Shown here piece by piece: positions 1 to 8,538 of a stretch of 49,532 nucleotides of DNA. This DNA comes from Bacillus sp. 522_BSPC (GTDB taxonomy: Bacteria > Bacillota > Bacilli > Bacillales > Cytobacillaceae), in assembly GCF_001076885.1 (NCBI RefSeq), contig NZ_JVDT01000219.1, forward strand, positions 1 through 49,532, in the 5' to 3' direction. Each line of letters starts with the position of its first letter. Position 1 is the stretch's first letter. The translations under genes were made by a program, and so were the position numbers. A model generated the notes under the pieces. The model did no database searches, was not told the origin of the DNA, and worked only from the letters and a program-made list of their open reading frames with translations.

Positions 1-13
1 CTCAACTTTCGCA
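1..13. repeat. IS terminal inverted repeat (left)
   Basis: CTCAACTTTCGCA, the exact reverse complement of 1517-1529. The transposase stop codon (TGA on the minus strand, 2-4) lies inside this repeat. The repeat could extend past the window edge. Confidence 0.85.
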
Positions 14-1363
14 GAGTGATATCGGCAAATAAGCCTTGATATAATTAGGAAGGCCAGCGATCCACTGTTCAAGTTGACTTTGAATTATTTTTTTGATTTT
101 CTTATTCGTTTGTTTAAGTGCATCTTGAAGAAGCTCGATCAATTGCTGTAATGCGACAGCCCAATCAAGTTCATTTACTTCATCGCATAATTCGTAAAAC
201 AGACCACCTATTGTGCGTTGATCGGTATTACAGCGATTCTGCCACGACAGAACGATAAAACGAGAAAACACAATCGTTGTATGGCAAATAAGCGCGTCAT
301 ATGAACGGCTTTGGAATTCTTTTTCAAGTTTCAAAAGAGATTTGGCCGCCTTAAAGAATACCTCGATATCCCAGCGCATTCCATAGATTCGGACGATCTC
401 CTGTTCTGAAAGAGTGCAGTCTGTGCTGAGGATGGCAAGCCAGTCGCTTTTCTTATTTCTGTTTTGAATGAATACCACTTTAATTGGTGTTCCATTAGCC
501 ATGATCGTATGGATGGAACGAAGAATTCCTTTCTTGGATTGAATGGGTCCAGCTAGGCGGTATAGTTGCTTTAAAGAAACCATCTCCCCGTTTACGTTAT
601 AACGTTGTTTTGTTTCTTTGACCATACCAATTACGTCTAATCCTTGATCCACAATAGACTTTACAAGTGGTGGCAATGTAAACCAAGAATCCATAAGGAC
701 ATAACTTGCATCTATCCCATTGGCTAATGCACGTTTAATCATGTCAGGAACTTGTTCAGGCTCAGTTTGTAATGCATTTTCTCGACGCTTGTATCCACAA
801 GTACGTTTATCAATTTTTTCAGAGATACCATTGATTTGAGACTTTTTTGAACTGACTAAAGAAAAGTCAATTGGCATAAATGTATAGCCATCTGACCAGC
901 CCAAAGTGAGCATACGAAACCCCTTAAAGAAACGCATTTTCAGGGAAGCATGATCAAAACAACGAGCGAGAAGCTCTACCTTTTTACTACGATTTCGGTC
1001 ATACGCAGAATCATCGATAATCAGTACTTTTGGACGCTCTTTATTCGTAAGGCGAGTCACCTTTTGAATAGTAAAAATGCTCAACAGTAGTAAGAAACGG
1101 CGCCAATTAAAAGTTGATTGGTTTAAAAAGCGATAGACGGCATCTTTGGCTGGAAACTGATCGGCTTTCTTTGAATCAAGAAGTGAAAACCAATTTTTGT
1201 GCTGGAAAATCAAACAGAAAACAAGCTGAAATAAGTAGGAACAGCTGAAACCGAAGGATTTTTTAATTCCTGCTTGGCGCAGGTGTTTATTCATTTCAAG
1301 CTCAGAAAAAACCGAATTAAGTTCTTTTGGTAGTTGATTGTTTTGGCTATTTTGGTCTATCAT
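2..1363 (-). CDS. IS4-family DDE transposase
   Basis: A 453-residue transposase that would catalyse cut-and-paste movement of the surrounding insertion sequence. The three acidic DDE residues fit IDDSAYDR (near residue 116), LMDSWF (near 226) and the glutamate in YGMRWDIEVFFKAAK. That last segment matches the IS4-family Y-x2-R-x3-E-x6-K signature exactly. The N-terminal 100 residues are the helical DNA-binding part. The frame is uninterrupted and the length is normal for the family, so the enzyme is probably active. The ATG at 1363 is preceded by GAGGTG at suitable spacing. The gene ends inside the terminal repeat. Confidence 0.93.
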   Translation of the reverse strand: MIDQNSQNNQLPKELNSVFSELEMNKHLRQAGIKKSFGFSCSYLFQLVFCLIFQHKNWFSLLDSKKADQFPAKDAVYRFLNQSTFNWRRFLLLLSIFTIQKVTRLTNKERPKVLIIDDSAYDRNRSKKVELLARCFDHASLKMRFFKGFRMLTLGWSDGYTFMPIDFSLVSSKKSQINGISEKIDKRTCGYKRRENALQTEPEQVPDMIKRALANGIDASYVLMDSWFTLPPLVKSIVDQGLDVIGMVKETKQRYNVNGEMVSLKQLYRLAGPIQSKKGILRSIHTIMANGTPIKVVFIQNRNKKSDWLAILSTDCTLSEQEIVRIYGMRWDIEVFFKAAKSLLKLEKEFQSRSYDALICHTTIVFSRFIVLSWQNRCNTDQRTIGGLFYELCDEVNELDWAVALQQLIELLQDALKQTNKKIKKIIQSQLEQWIAGLPNYIKAYLPISLCES

Positions 1364-1504
1364 ATAGGGAGCACCTCTTCTGTATGGTAGTGTTTTCTCT
1401 ACAATTACACTATACCAAAGAATGAGGTGTTATTTCATTTTATTAAACACTGTCAAGCAACATATTTAATAGACCATAGACGCAATACAACTAACGATTT
1501 GCAC

Positions 1505-1942
1505 TTATTTTTTTGGTGCGAAAGTTGAGTTATTAGCTAATTTTGTGATTTCTCTTTCAAAGTCAAAGTTCTTCAAAACATCCTGTACGTTTTCGGAAAA
1601 CCCATGTAAGTAAGCAAGGAAATTTTCTTCAATATTGTTCGGATCCGATAATAAATTTTCAAATGTATAATTGCTGATATTATAAAAAACATAACCAGAT
1701 GCTTTTTGTAAAAATCCACCTTTTACTTCTAAGTGTTTCACCTTTTCATATGTCTCCAAAACTTTATCCCTCGTAGGTAATAAAGTGTCATGAAAGCGTT
1801 TAATTACTGTCATTGGTAAAATCACTTCGCCATACTCATGTGGCTTGTATAAGCCTCTTAGAGCATCAGCAATGCTCCAGATTAAATTTGCTTTTTCCTG
1901 TATATTTGTGCCTGTTTGAATATGTCTTAATTCTTCATTCAT
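1505..1942 (-). pseudogene. hsdM: hsdM N-terminal fragment interrupted by the IS
   Basis: The N-terminal part of a type I restriction-modification DNA methyltransferase (HsdM_N helical domain: NLIWSIADALRGLYKPHEYG, then VILPMTVIKRFHDTLLP). About 137 native residues run from 1942 down to 1530. The frame then enters the IS terminal repeat, picks up six foreign codons and stops at 1505. The SAM-binding and NPPF catalytic parts are missing here and would lie beyond the IS, off the window. The ATG at 1942 has GGAGG eight bases upstream, which favours it over an ATG 15 bases further up. No hsdS or hsdR is visible. The fragment cannot methylate DNA. Confidence 0.85.
1517..1529. repeat. IS terminal inverted repeat (right)
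   Basis: TGCGAAAGTTGAG, the exact complement of bases 1-13. It marks the junction between the IS and hsdM; hsdM sequence begins at 1530. Confidence 0.88.
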
Positions 1943-1987
1943 TGATTTATCCTCCATATATATAATCCATTATGCTTCTATTATTTA

Positions 1988-2563
1988 TTATATCTTTGTT
2001 CTGATTTGCTCGGCTTTATTTTTCTTTTTAGCCCTAACAAGCGTAGATACCGAAATCCCAGTCATATCTTCCACTTGTTTATACGAATGATTATCTAGTA
2101 ATGATAATGCATGATTAATTTGCTGCCTTGAAAATTTTTTTGGCCTCCCCTCTCGGAAGTCAGGATTCTGCTTTGCCAACATTTTCCCTTCTTGAGTTCG
2201 TTCTACAATCATATCTCGTTCAAACTCTGCAAACGCTGAGAAAATCGTGAAAATTAACCTTCCAGTGGGTGTATTTTCGATAACTCCCATATTCAATACA
2301 TGAACTTTAATATTCCGTTCAAATAAATCTTTAATGATTTCAAGAGCATCTTGTGTACTCCGAGCAAAACGGTCTAGTTTTGTAACAACCAACGTATCTC
2401 CTTCTTGTAACATATCAATCAACTTCTGAAATTCAGGTCGCTTTTTGTTTGTCCCTGAATATTTTTCTGAGTATATTTTGTCACAGTTTTCATTCTCTAA
2501 CTGTTTCAGTTGAACCTGTAAATCCTGATGCATCGTACTTACTCTTGCATACCCATATTTCAA
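1988..2563 (-). CDS. Serine recombinase of the resolvase/invertase family
   Basis: A 191-residue small serine recombinase. The N-terminal catalytic domain starts YGYARVST, with the nucleophilic serine in that motif, and continues with TKLDRFARS and [18 protein letters not shown]-terminal helix-turn-helix follows [11 protein letters not shown]. Such proteins resolve cointegrates of Tn3-like transposons or invert DNA. The start is probably the TTG at 2563: GGGGTGG lies at good spacing and the family normally begins just before the YxRVS motif. An in-frame ATG further upstream adds 15 atypical residues. A dyad-rich spacer right upstream (2609-2668) is a plausible res site. The partner transposase is not visible. 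Confidence 0.9.
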   Translation of the reverse strand: MKYGYARVSTMHQDLQVQLKQLENENCDKIYSEKYSGTNKKRPEFQKLIDMLQEGDTLVVTKLDRFARSTQDALEIIKDLFERNIKVHVLNMGVIENTPTGRLIFTIFSAFAEFERDMIVERTQEGKMLAKQNPDFREGRPKKFSRQQINHALSLLDNHSYKQVEDMTGISVSTLVRAKKKNKAEQIRTKI

Positions 2564-2608
2564 ATAACCACCCCTTTTCATTAAAATTTGAGATATATTT
2601 ATGAACAT

Positions 2609-2668
2609 AAGTATTGATTAAGCTTGATACCCCTATTTTATAGTACTATGGTATCATGTTCAATACTT
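2609..2668. promoter_or_regulatory. Candidate res site of the resolvase
   Basis: Two nested inverted repeats lie immediately upstream of the resolvase gene: AAGTATTGA (2609-2617) with TCAATACTT (2660-2668), and TGATACC (2625-2631) with GGTATCA (2650-2656), around a central ATAGTACTAT palindrome. Gene-adjacent dyads of this kind are the usual target of small serine recombinases. The assignment is inferred from position and symmetry. Confidence 0.55.
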
Positions 2669-2732
2669 TGAAGTTTTGACAATCTTTCAACTTGAACTTA
2701 TCCATGAAATTGTCACTTTATTTATATAGAGA

Positions 2733-2761
2733 AGTACCTCGTCGTAAAATGACGAGGTACT
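2733..2761. other. Perfect 11-bp stem-loop
   Basis: AGTACCTCGTC and GACGAGGTACT form a perfect 11-bp stem with a 7-base loop. No T tract follows directly on either strand. It lies between the ars-operon terminator and the resolvase promoter region, and may be a boundary hairpin or RNA-stabilising element. Confidence 0.5.
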
Positions 2762-2776
2762 GAAACTGTAATTACA

Positions 2777-2804
2777 ACAAAAAAAAGCTGCCTAATGACA
2801 GCTT
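2777..2804 (-). terminator. Intrinsic terminator of the arsD-arsA-...-HesB unit
   Basis: On the minus strand an AAGCTG/CAGCTT stem is followed by eight or more T residues, just downstream of the HesB-like gene stop. It would end the second ars transcript. Confidence 0.75.
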
Positions 2805-2839
2805 CGACTATTATTATTTTGCCACTCTAATTTTTTCCT

Positions 2840-3115
2840 TTAACAACAGCTGCTAGCACCGATTAAAACTAATCCAGCACCATTTTGATTTTCCTCTATA
2901 TCTAATGTTAATTCTTCAGTACCCGTAACTTTTGAATCGAAGGCTACTTTAATTCCATTAATCGTTTCGATCTTATCCGATTCTATCGGTGGATCTAAGG
3001 TGATCGTAAATTGCGGGCCACAACATCCCGCAACAGTAGAAAGACGAATTCCTTCTGCTCCTTTTTCTTGTAAAAAGTTCTCTAACAGTTGTTTAGCCCC
3101 ATCTGTAATTTTCAT
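2840..3115 (-). CDS. HesB/IscA-like protein in the ars operon
   Basis: A 91-residue A-type iron-sulfur carrier-like (HesB/IscA fold) protein. The fold pattern is visible as KITDGAKQLLENFL, IRLSTVAGCCGPQFTI and LTLDIEE. Classical IscA uses one cysteine plus a C-terminal CxC. Here the cysteines form two adjacent pairs, one in AGCCGP and one at the very C-terminus (GASSCC), so metal or cluster binding may differ. GGGAG lies upstream of the ATG. It is the last gene of the arsD-arsA unit, 24 bases after the phosphatase gene. A role in thiol or metal chemistry linked to arsenite is inferred from this context only. Confidence 0.75.
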   Translation of the reverse strand: MKITDGAKQLLENFLQEKGAEGIRLSTVAGCCGPQFTITLDPPIESDKIETINGIKVAFDSKVTGTEELTLDIEENQNGAGLVLIGASSCC

Positions 3116-3139
3116 TTTATTTCTCTCCCTTTATATTTA

Positions 3140-3568
3140 CTATGCATTTGGATAAATTCTTCTCAGTGTCTCTTTCATCTCTGGTTTCACACTAATTTTT
3201 GGCCGTACGTTCTTAGCCATCTCTTCTGCTTCTTCGATTGTACTTGCATTTCCCAAAGCCAATAATGTACCGATTGCAACAGTACCTGTACGGTTACTCC
3301 CACCTTGACAGTGGAAATAAACGTTTTTCCCTTCATTATACGCATTCACAACCTGTTCAATGGATTTCTTAACAGATTCATCTTGGCGTTCAGCATCGTC
3401 CACAATAGGGCTGTGTATACGATTATAATTAGAGCTAGCCTTTGGAGATTCTGCTCTTAAATCAAAGATGACATCTACTTTTTCATTTTTCATCATATCT
3501 TCTACATCATCTGCACCACCGATGTAAATACGTTCCTTTACTAATTCTTGATAATTCTTTGTTGTCAT
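3140..3568 (-). CDS. Cysteine-based protein phosphatase (DSP/PTP-like) in the ars operon
   Basis: A 142-residue dual-specificity/tyrosine phosphatase-like protein. The P-loop FHCQGGSNRTG fits H-C-x5-R-T, with the catalytic cysteine near residue 93, and the early DLRAES supplies the usual general-acid neighbourhood. No signal peptide or membrane segment is seen. The ATG at 3568 has a strong GGAGG upstream and replaces a longer in-frame possibility whose first 15 residues read from the trxB 3' end. Its role in arsenic resistance is not known to me. It could act on phosphorylated substrates or be an arsenate-reductase-like enzyme with a different fold family. Confidence 0.75.
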   Translation of the reverse strand: MTTKNYQELVKERIYIGGADDVEDMMKNEKVDVIFDLRAESPKASSNYNRIHSPIVDDAERQDESVKKSIEQVVNAYNEGKNVYFHCQGGSNRTGTVAIGTLLALGNASTIEEAEEMAKNVRPKISVKPEMKETLRRIYPNA

Positions 3569-3581
3569 GTTTTCCCTCCTG

Positions 3582-4527
3582 CTATGATGATTTACTCCAA
3601 TCATGAACTGCATTTCCTTCTAAATATCTTTCCGCATCTAGTGCTGCCATACATCCCGTACCGGCGGCAGTAATCGCTTGACGGTATTTTTTGTCTTGTA
3701 CATCCCCACAAGCAAATACCCCCGGAACATTGGTTTCAGTAGTACCGGGTACAACATTGATATACCCTGTTTCATCTGTATCTATCTGACCATTCAAAAA
3801 TGATGTATTTGGTTTATGTCCGATAGCGACAAAAATCCCATCCGTTTCAATAATCTCTTCTTCATTGGTCTCATTATTTTTCACTTTTAACCCTGTAACA
3901 CCATTTTCTCCTGCCATTACTTCTAGTGGTGTTTTATTAAGTTTCCAAGATATTTTTGCATTTTCTCTCGCACGATCCTGCATAATTTTTGAAGCTCGGA
4001 GTTCATCTCTTCTATGGACAATGATGACTTCACTTGCAAACTTTGTTAGAAAATTCGCTTCTTCCATAGCAGAATCCCCACCGCCAACGATAATCACTTT
4101 TTTACCGCGAAAGAAAAACCCATCACAAGTGGCACATGTACTAACTCCGCGACCTATGTTCTCTCTCTCCCGGTATATTTAAAAGTTTTGCGGAAGCACC
4201 TGTTGAAAGGATAAGTGATTCCGTTTCAATTTCACCAATACCGTTAACATCTAAGCAAAATGGTTTCTTTGATAAATCTATATTTGTAACCCAGCCTCTT
4301 TTAAATTCAGCCCCAAAACGCTCTGCTTGCTTTCTCATATTCTCCATTAATTCTGGTCCCATGATTCCGTTAGGAAAACCCGGAAAGTTTTCAACCTCTG
4401 TTGTAAGAGTCAACTGTCCGCCCGGTTGATCACCTTCAATCACAACTGGTTTCATATTTGCTCTTGCAAGATAAATAGCAGCTGTTAACCCTGCTGGACC
4501 TGTTCCTAAAATCACCACTTTTTCCAT
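3582..4527 (-). pseudogene. trxB: Thioredoxin reductase trxB broken by a 2-base frameshift
   Basis: A thioredoxin reductase (NADPH to FAD to thioredoxin) split by a frameshift. The first part starts MEKVVILGTGPAGLTAA (FAD-binding) at an ATG with GGGGGA upstream and ends at a premature stop at 4141. Read in the other frame, the sequence continues with the CATC redox motif, then VIIVGGGDSA (NADPH-binding) and GVFACGDVQ (FAD). Restoring one GA unit in the GA-repeat tract at 4159-4171 gives the family sequence PGERENIGRG and a full-length enzyme of about 315 residues. In the operon it would regenerate thioredoxin for ArsC. As written it makes only an FAD-domain fragment. A sequencing error remains possible. 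Confidence 0.85.
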
Positions 4528-4545
4528 ACTCGATTCCCCCACTGA

Positions 4546-6309
4546 TTAATGAATATAATCTTTTAGCTTGTTGTACCCAATTTTTTCTTCTGGTAACCAC
4601 GGAATAACGGCACACTTTTCAGACTTGTTATCCCTCACTTCTTGAATCCATTCTTTTTCTGCCAATGCTTTCCCTTTTAAAATAGGATCGTTTGTATTAG
4701 TGGCAGATAAACTTTGATTAATGACCCACCATTTTGGATTTATACTTGCCCGTCTTAAATCGTCTTGTAATCTAGATGCTTCTAAAACAGGTGTCGCTTC
4801 TGCCAGTGTGACAATCACTACAGATGTTTCTTTTGGATTTCGAATTTGTGGCAACAGTTTTCTTGCACTTTCTGGCACTTCTCCTGTTGACCTTTCGATT
4901 TCTTTACTATAAGACTCTGAGGCATCTAATAATAGTAAGGTATGCCCTGTGGGTGCTGTATCAATGACGACAATCTCATTTTCCGATTTAGCTACAACTT
5001 CTGCAAAGGCTTGGAAAACGGCAATTTCTTCTGTACATGGTGATTCTAAATCTTCTCTTAAATAAGCAAGTCCAGCTTCATCTAAATCCTTACTCGATTT
5101 CGAAAGCACTTCAGCTTTGTACTTTTCAACCTCTTTTTTCGGACTAATGCTGCTAATGGTTAGGTTTTGATTTAGATGACCACTTTGGAATTGATAGTCC
5201 AAATGTGCTGCCGGATCTGTAGTGGTTAAATGGACCTGATGTCCTTTTTCAACTAAGCCAACTGCGATAGCTGATGCAACAGTTGTTTTTCCAACACCAC
5301 CTTTACCCATTGTAAAAATCAACTTTGTACCTTTTACTGAAAAGTCATCAATGACAGCTTGTAATCCCGGAAGATTTACGGATGGAATTTCTTCATTCAA
5401 AGTTGCTAAAACTTTGGATGGTTTAAACAAGTTTCGAAGGTTTTCTACACCTGTTAAAGAATAGGAAACATACGGTAACGAGTACGTAATAGTCTCATGT
5501 AAATTATCCGGAATTTGTTTTAACGCATCTCTTTGTCGATGATAAAAAGCAGATGAGATTTCATCGTTCTCATTGTGATTTTGAAGAAGGCCATTTATAA
5601 TGAGCATTTGGTTTTTAATTCCAATTTCTTTCAGTTCCTTTGAAGCACGATCTGCTTCTAAAAGAGATGAAACATCTGGTCTGGTTACCAATATAAGCGT
5701 CGTTTTAGAAGGGTTAGAAAGGGCAGATACTGCGTTTGAATAAAGACTCTTTTTATCTGCTAACCCAGATAAAGGGCCTAAACAGGATGCGCCATGCGTA
5801 CTTTCTTCTAAAAATCCATTCCAAGCTGTTGGGAGTTGTAAAAGGCGTAACGTATGACCAGTTGGCGCTGTATCAAAAATAATATGGTCATATTGATCTG
5901 TAATTTCACTATTTGTAAGAAAACCCGTAAACTCATCAAATGCAGCAATTTCAACCGTACAAGCACCTGACAATTGTTCTTCCATCGTAGCCACTACTGC
6001 TTCTGGAAATTTATCACGATATGGACCAACCACACTTTCACGGTAAGCTTTTGCGGATGCTTCTGGGTCAATATTGCTTGCAAATAAATTTTCAACGGCT
6101 GGCACTGCTTTTGGGGTGCTTGTAAGTTCGATTCCAAATACATCTTGCAGATTAGAAGCAGGATCTGTACTTATTAACAATACACTTTTTCCACTATCCG
6201 CCAATGCTACTGCTGTTGCACAAGCTGTCGATGTTTTTCCTACTCCGCCTTTTCCTGTTAAAAATAAAAATTGAGTATCAACATGATTCGGACTAAATAA
6301 TGGATACAT
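4546..6309 (-). CDS. arsA: ArsA arsenite-stimulated ATPase
   Basis: A 587-residue pump ATPase made of two homologous halves. Each half has a deviant Walker A loop (TGKGGVGKTSTA near residues 18-28; MGKGGVGKTTVA near 332-342) and a DTAPTGHTLRLL/LLLL signature. The metalloid-binding cysteines are visible in GACTVEIAAF and SPCTEEIAVF. It energises the arsenite channel ArsB at the membrane and receives As(III) from ArsD. It follows arsD by 24 bases and precedes the trxB remnant by about 18 bases, so all are co-transcribed. The length is typical and no defect is seen. Confidence 0.95.
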   Translation of the reverse strand: MYPLFSPNHVDTQFLFLTGKGGVGKTSTACATAVALADSGKSVLLISTDPASNLQDVFGIELTSTPKAVPAVENLFASNIDPEASAKAYRESVVGPYRDKFPEAVVATMEEQLSGACTVEIAAFDEFTGFLTNSEITDQYDHIIFDTAPTGHTLRLLQLPTAWNGFLEESTHGASCLGPLSGLADKKSLYSNAVSALSNPSKTTLILVTRPDVSSLLEADRASKELKEIGIKNQMLIINGLLQNHNENDEISSAFYHRQRDALKQIPDNLHETITYSLPYVSYSLTGVENLRNLFKPSKVLATLNEEIPSVNLPGLQAVIDDFSVKGTKLIFTMGKGGVGKTTVASAIAVGLVEKGHQVHLTTTDPAAHLDYQFQSGHLNQNLTISSISPKKEVEKYKAEVLSKSSKDLDEAGLAYLREDLESPCTEEIAVFQAFAEVVAKSENEIVVIDTAPTGHTLLLLDASESYSKEIERSTGEVPESARKLLPQIRNPKETSVVIVTLAEATPVLEASRLQDDLRRASINPKWWVINQSLSATNTNDPILKGKALAEKEWIQEVRDNKSEKCAVIPWLPEEKIGYNKLKDYIH

Positions 6310-6333
6310 ATCTTTTGCCTTCTTTCGAATGGA

Positions 6334-6696
6334 TTATAGTTGATTTAAATTAAACGAAATTCGTGATTTTGGTTTTTCATATAATTCTTCTGGTTTTACT
6401 CCAAACCATTCTGCAAATTCTTCATTTGTAGGGTAGCTTCCCACTTTTACTAACTTGTCATTAACTAAAACCACTGGTAAGGCATTCGGTCCTTTTTCTA
6501 TAAATACACGGTTTATTTCTTCATTTTCCGCAAACTTATCAGGATCACTTGTTAGTTGGTATCGTTTAATATTAAAGCCCTTTGACTCTAATGAATAAAC
6601 AGCAGACGCTACTCTAGTTAACTCTGGATCAACACTTGGTCCACATACTCCCGTGGAACAACACATTGCAGGATCAAAAATCTCAACTTTATTCAT
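6334..6696 (-). CDS. arsD: ArsD arsenite metallochaperone
   Basis: A 120-residue ArsD. The N-terminus reads MNKVEIFDPAMCCSTGVCGP, placing cysteines at 12, 13 and 18, the As(III)-binding trio of the family. C-terminal cysteine pairs seen in some ArsD proteins are absent. It hands As(III) to ArsA, encoded directly downstream, and is a weak secondary regulator in some systems. The ATG at 6696 has GGGAGG eight bases upstream. Upstream lie an ArsR-type operator (6715-6743) and the arsC terminator, so it heads its own transcription unit. Confidence 0.93.
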   Translation of the reverse strand: MNKVEIFDPAMCCSTGVCGPSVDPELTRVASAVYSLESKGFNIKRYQLTSDPDKFAENEEINRVFIEKGPNALPVVLVNDKLVKVGSYPTNEEFAEWFGVKPEELYEKPKSRISFNLNQL

Positions 6697-6714
6697 GTAA
6701 AAGCCTCCCAATAT

Positions 6715-6743
6715 ATTATTAAATAAGCATTTACTTATTTGTT
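6715..6743 (-). promoter_or_regulatory. Putative ArsR operator upstream of arsD
   Basis: On the minus strand: AACAAATAA, seven bases, then CTTATTTAATAAT. The same bipartite element with identical spacing occurs at 8914-8942 next to arsR, differing by one base in the second half. It is inferred to be an ArsR binding site controlling arsD-arsA. Confidence 0.65.
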
Positions 6744-6754
6744 TATTTAAAGAA

Positions 6755-6778
6755 AACCAAGAGGAAATCCTCTTGGTT
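6755..6778 (-). terminator. Intrinsic terminator after arsC
   Basis: A perfect 11-bp stem (AACCAAGAGGA/TCCTCTTGGTT) with a 2-base loop, followed on the minus strand by a short T-rich run. It separates arsR-arsB-arsC from arsD-arsA. Confidence 0.8.
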
Positions 6779-6792
6779 ATTCTATTGTCTGC

Positions 6793-7212
6793 TTATTCTC
6801 CCGTTTCCGCAAAGCGTTGGATTCTTTCACCAATTTCATCACGAACACGTTGGAATACAGCCCACTTTTCTTCCTCTGTACCTTCTGCTTTTGCGGGATC
6901 ATCAAAGCCCCAATGATCACGTTTTACGTGTGGTGGTGTCATCGGACATTTATCCGCAGCATCTCCACATAAAGTTACAACAAAGTCCGCATTATTTAGA
7001 ATTTCAGGATCTATAATGTCTGAAGTTTGATTTGAAATGTCAATACCTACTTCACTCATGGCTTTAACAGCATTTGGATTTAATCCATGTGCTTCAATTC
7101 CGGCACTTTTTACTTCCCATTCATCACTGAGATGCTTTTTAGCCCATCCTTCTGCCATCTGGCTACGGCATGAATTACCTGTACATAAGAAATAAATTGT
7201 TTTTTTAGACAT
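6793..7212 (-). CDS. arsC: ArsC thioredoxin-coupled arsenate reductase
   Basis: A 139-residue arsenate reductase of the low-molecular-weight tyrosine-phosphatase fold. It reduces As(V) to As(III) through a cysteine relay and is recycled by thioredoxin. The P-loop CTGNSCRS has the nucleophile at Cys10, and [10 protein letters not shown] places the relay cysteines at 82 and 89, the numbering of the plasmid pI258 enzyme. AAAGGAG precedes the ATG. It follows arsB by 15 bases in the arsR-arsB-arsC unit. Its product As(III) is exported by ArsB. The nearby thioredoxin reductase gene that would support it is broken. Confidence 0.95.
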   Translation of the reverse strand: MSKKTIYFLCTGNSCRSQMAEGWAKKHLSDEWEVKSAGIEAHGLNPNAVKAMSEVGIDISNQTSDIIDPEILNNADFVVTLCGDAADKCPMTPPHVKRDHWGFDDPAKAEGTEEEKWAVFQRVRDEIGERIQRFAETGE

Positions 7213-7227
7213 AATATCATTCTCCTT

Positions 7228-8538
7228 TTAGATAATTAATAAAGTTAAAAACAGACCTAGTAAAGTGATAAATAAGATTGGGATTGTTAAAACAATACCC
7301 GTCTTGAAATAAGTTCCCCATGAAATTTTAACCCCTTTTTGAGATAGAACATGGAGCCACACTAAAGTTGCAAGAGAACCAATTGGTGTAATCTTTGGAC
7401 CTAAATCAGATCCAATGATATTCGCATAAATCAGCGCCTCTCGGATAACACCTGAAGTATTGGTTTCAGCAATGGCTAATGCATCAATCATAACCGTTGG
7501 CATATTATTCATGATGGATGATAGGAAAGCTGCAATAAAGCCCATTCCTATCGTCGCAACAAATAACCCTTGCTCGGCAGTTGCCTGAATAACACTAGCT
7601 AATGAATTGGTTAGCCATGCATTTCCTAGACCATATACAACAATGTACATTCCAATTGAGAAAAACACGATATTCCACGGAGCGCCTTTAATAACTGCTT
7701 TTGTATTAACGACTTTACTCCTTCGAGCCACCAATAAAAAGACAATAGCAATTATCCCTGCCACAATTGAAACAGGAATATTAATGAATTCACTTGAAAA
7801 GTATCCAATTAGTAATATCCCCAAAACAACCCATGAGAGACGAAACATTTTTGGATCTTTAATGGCATCTATCGGTTGTCTTAATTTAGATAAATCATAC
7901 GTTTTTGAAATGTTTTTTCTAAAATACACTAATAACACCGTAATCGTTGCAAGCAATGAGAATAAGTTCGGTATAACCATCCTAAAAGCATATTCTACGA
8001 ACCCAATTCCAAAGAAATCGGCAGATACAATGTTAACTAAGTTACTGACAACAAATGGCAATGAAGTTGTATCTGCGATAAATCCACTTGCCATAATAAA
8101 AGGAAACACTAGTTTTTCTTTAAAATTCAAATTACGCACCATCGCTAGGACAATCGGTGTCAGGATTAAGGCAGCGCCATCATTAGCAAATAATGCAGCA
8201 ACAATCGCTCCTAAAATACTGACATAGACAAACATTTTTACTCCATTACCTTTAGCAGCTCTTGCCATATGCAGTGCGGCCCATTCAAATAATCCAATCT
8301 CATCTAAGATTAATGAAATAATGATAATAGCGACAAAAGATAATGTTGCGTTCCAAGTAATGCCGATAACTTCGAACACATCGTTAAAACCGACTACACC
8401 CACTAGTAAAGCTAGGATGGCTCCACCACAGGCAGACCAACCGATATTCAATCCTTTAGGCTGCCAAATAACTAAAATGAGTGTTGCCAAAAAAATGACT
8501 GATGCTAATATTGCAGTTATCAAATTCCTTACCTCCAT
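7228..8538 (-). CDS. arsB: ArsB arsenite efflux permease
   Basis: A 436-residue integral membrane protein with about 12 hydrophobic segments and ArsB/NhaD (ion transporter superfamily) character. Recognisable stretches include [16 protein letters not shown] and the C-terminal half-repeat [13 protein letters not shown] followed by [17 protein letters not shown]. It exports arsenite or antimonite, alone by proton exchange or coupled to ArsA. The start codon overlaps the arsR stop by one base (TAATG), which indicates translational coupling. It is full length. Confidence 0.94.
   Translation of the reverse strand: MEVRNLITAILASVIFLATLILVIWQPKGLNIGWSACGGAILALLVGVVGFNDVFEVIGITWNATLSFVAIIIISLILDEIGLFEWAALHMARAAKGNGVKMFVYVSILGAIVAALFANDGAALILTPIVLAMVRNLNFKEKLVFPFIMASGFIADTTSLPFVVSNLVNIVSADFFGIGFVEYAFRMVIPNLFSLLATITVLLVYFRKNISKTYDLSKLRQPIDAIKDPKMFRLSWVVLGILLIGYFSSEFINIPVSIVAGIIAIVFLLVARRSKVVNTKAVIKGAPWNIVFFSIGMYIVVYGLGNAWLTNSLASVIQATAEQGLFVATIGMGFIAAFLSSIMNNMPTVMIDALAIAETNTSGVIREALIYANIIGSDLGPKITPIGSLATLVWLHVLSQKGVKISWGTYFKTGIVLTIPILFITLLGLFLTLLII

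Larger units (their letters stand above)
1..1529 (-). mobile_element. IS4-family insertion sequence inserted in hsdM
   Basis: A complete or nearly complete insertion sequence. Perfect 13-bp terminal inverted repeats (CTCAACTTTCGCA) occupy 1-13 and 1517-1529 and enclose one transposase gene that fills almost the whole element. The right end falls inside the hsdM reading frame. The left end coincides with the window edge, so the target-site duplication cannot be checked. The IS name is not recognised. Confidence 0.9.

Noticed and set aside
1505-2608. Resolvase plus hsdM as a phase-variable type I system
   Set aside because: No hsdS copies or inverted specificity segments are visible, and hsdM is interrupted by an IS rather than by an invertible segment.
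3582-4542. trxB frame break as programmed frameshifting
   Set aside because: There is no slippery heptamer or downstream pseudoknot evident, and TrxB is not known to use recoding. A repeat contraction is the simpler explanation.
7607-8227. 206-codon plus-strand frame opposite arsB
   Set aside because: Antisense shadow of a membrane-protein gene; codon pattern and conserved motifs belong to arsB.
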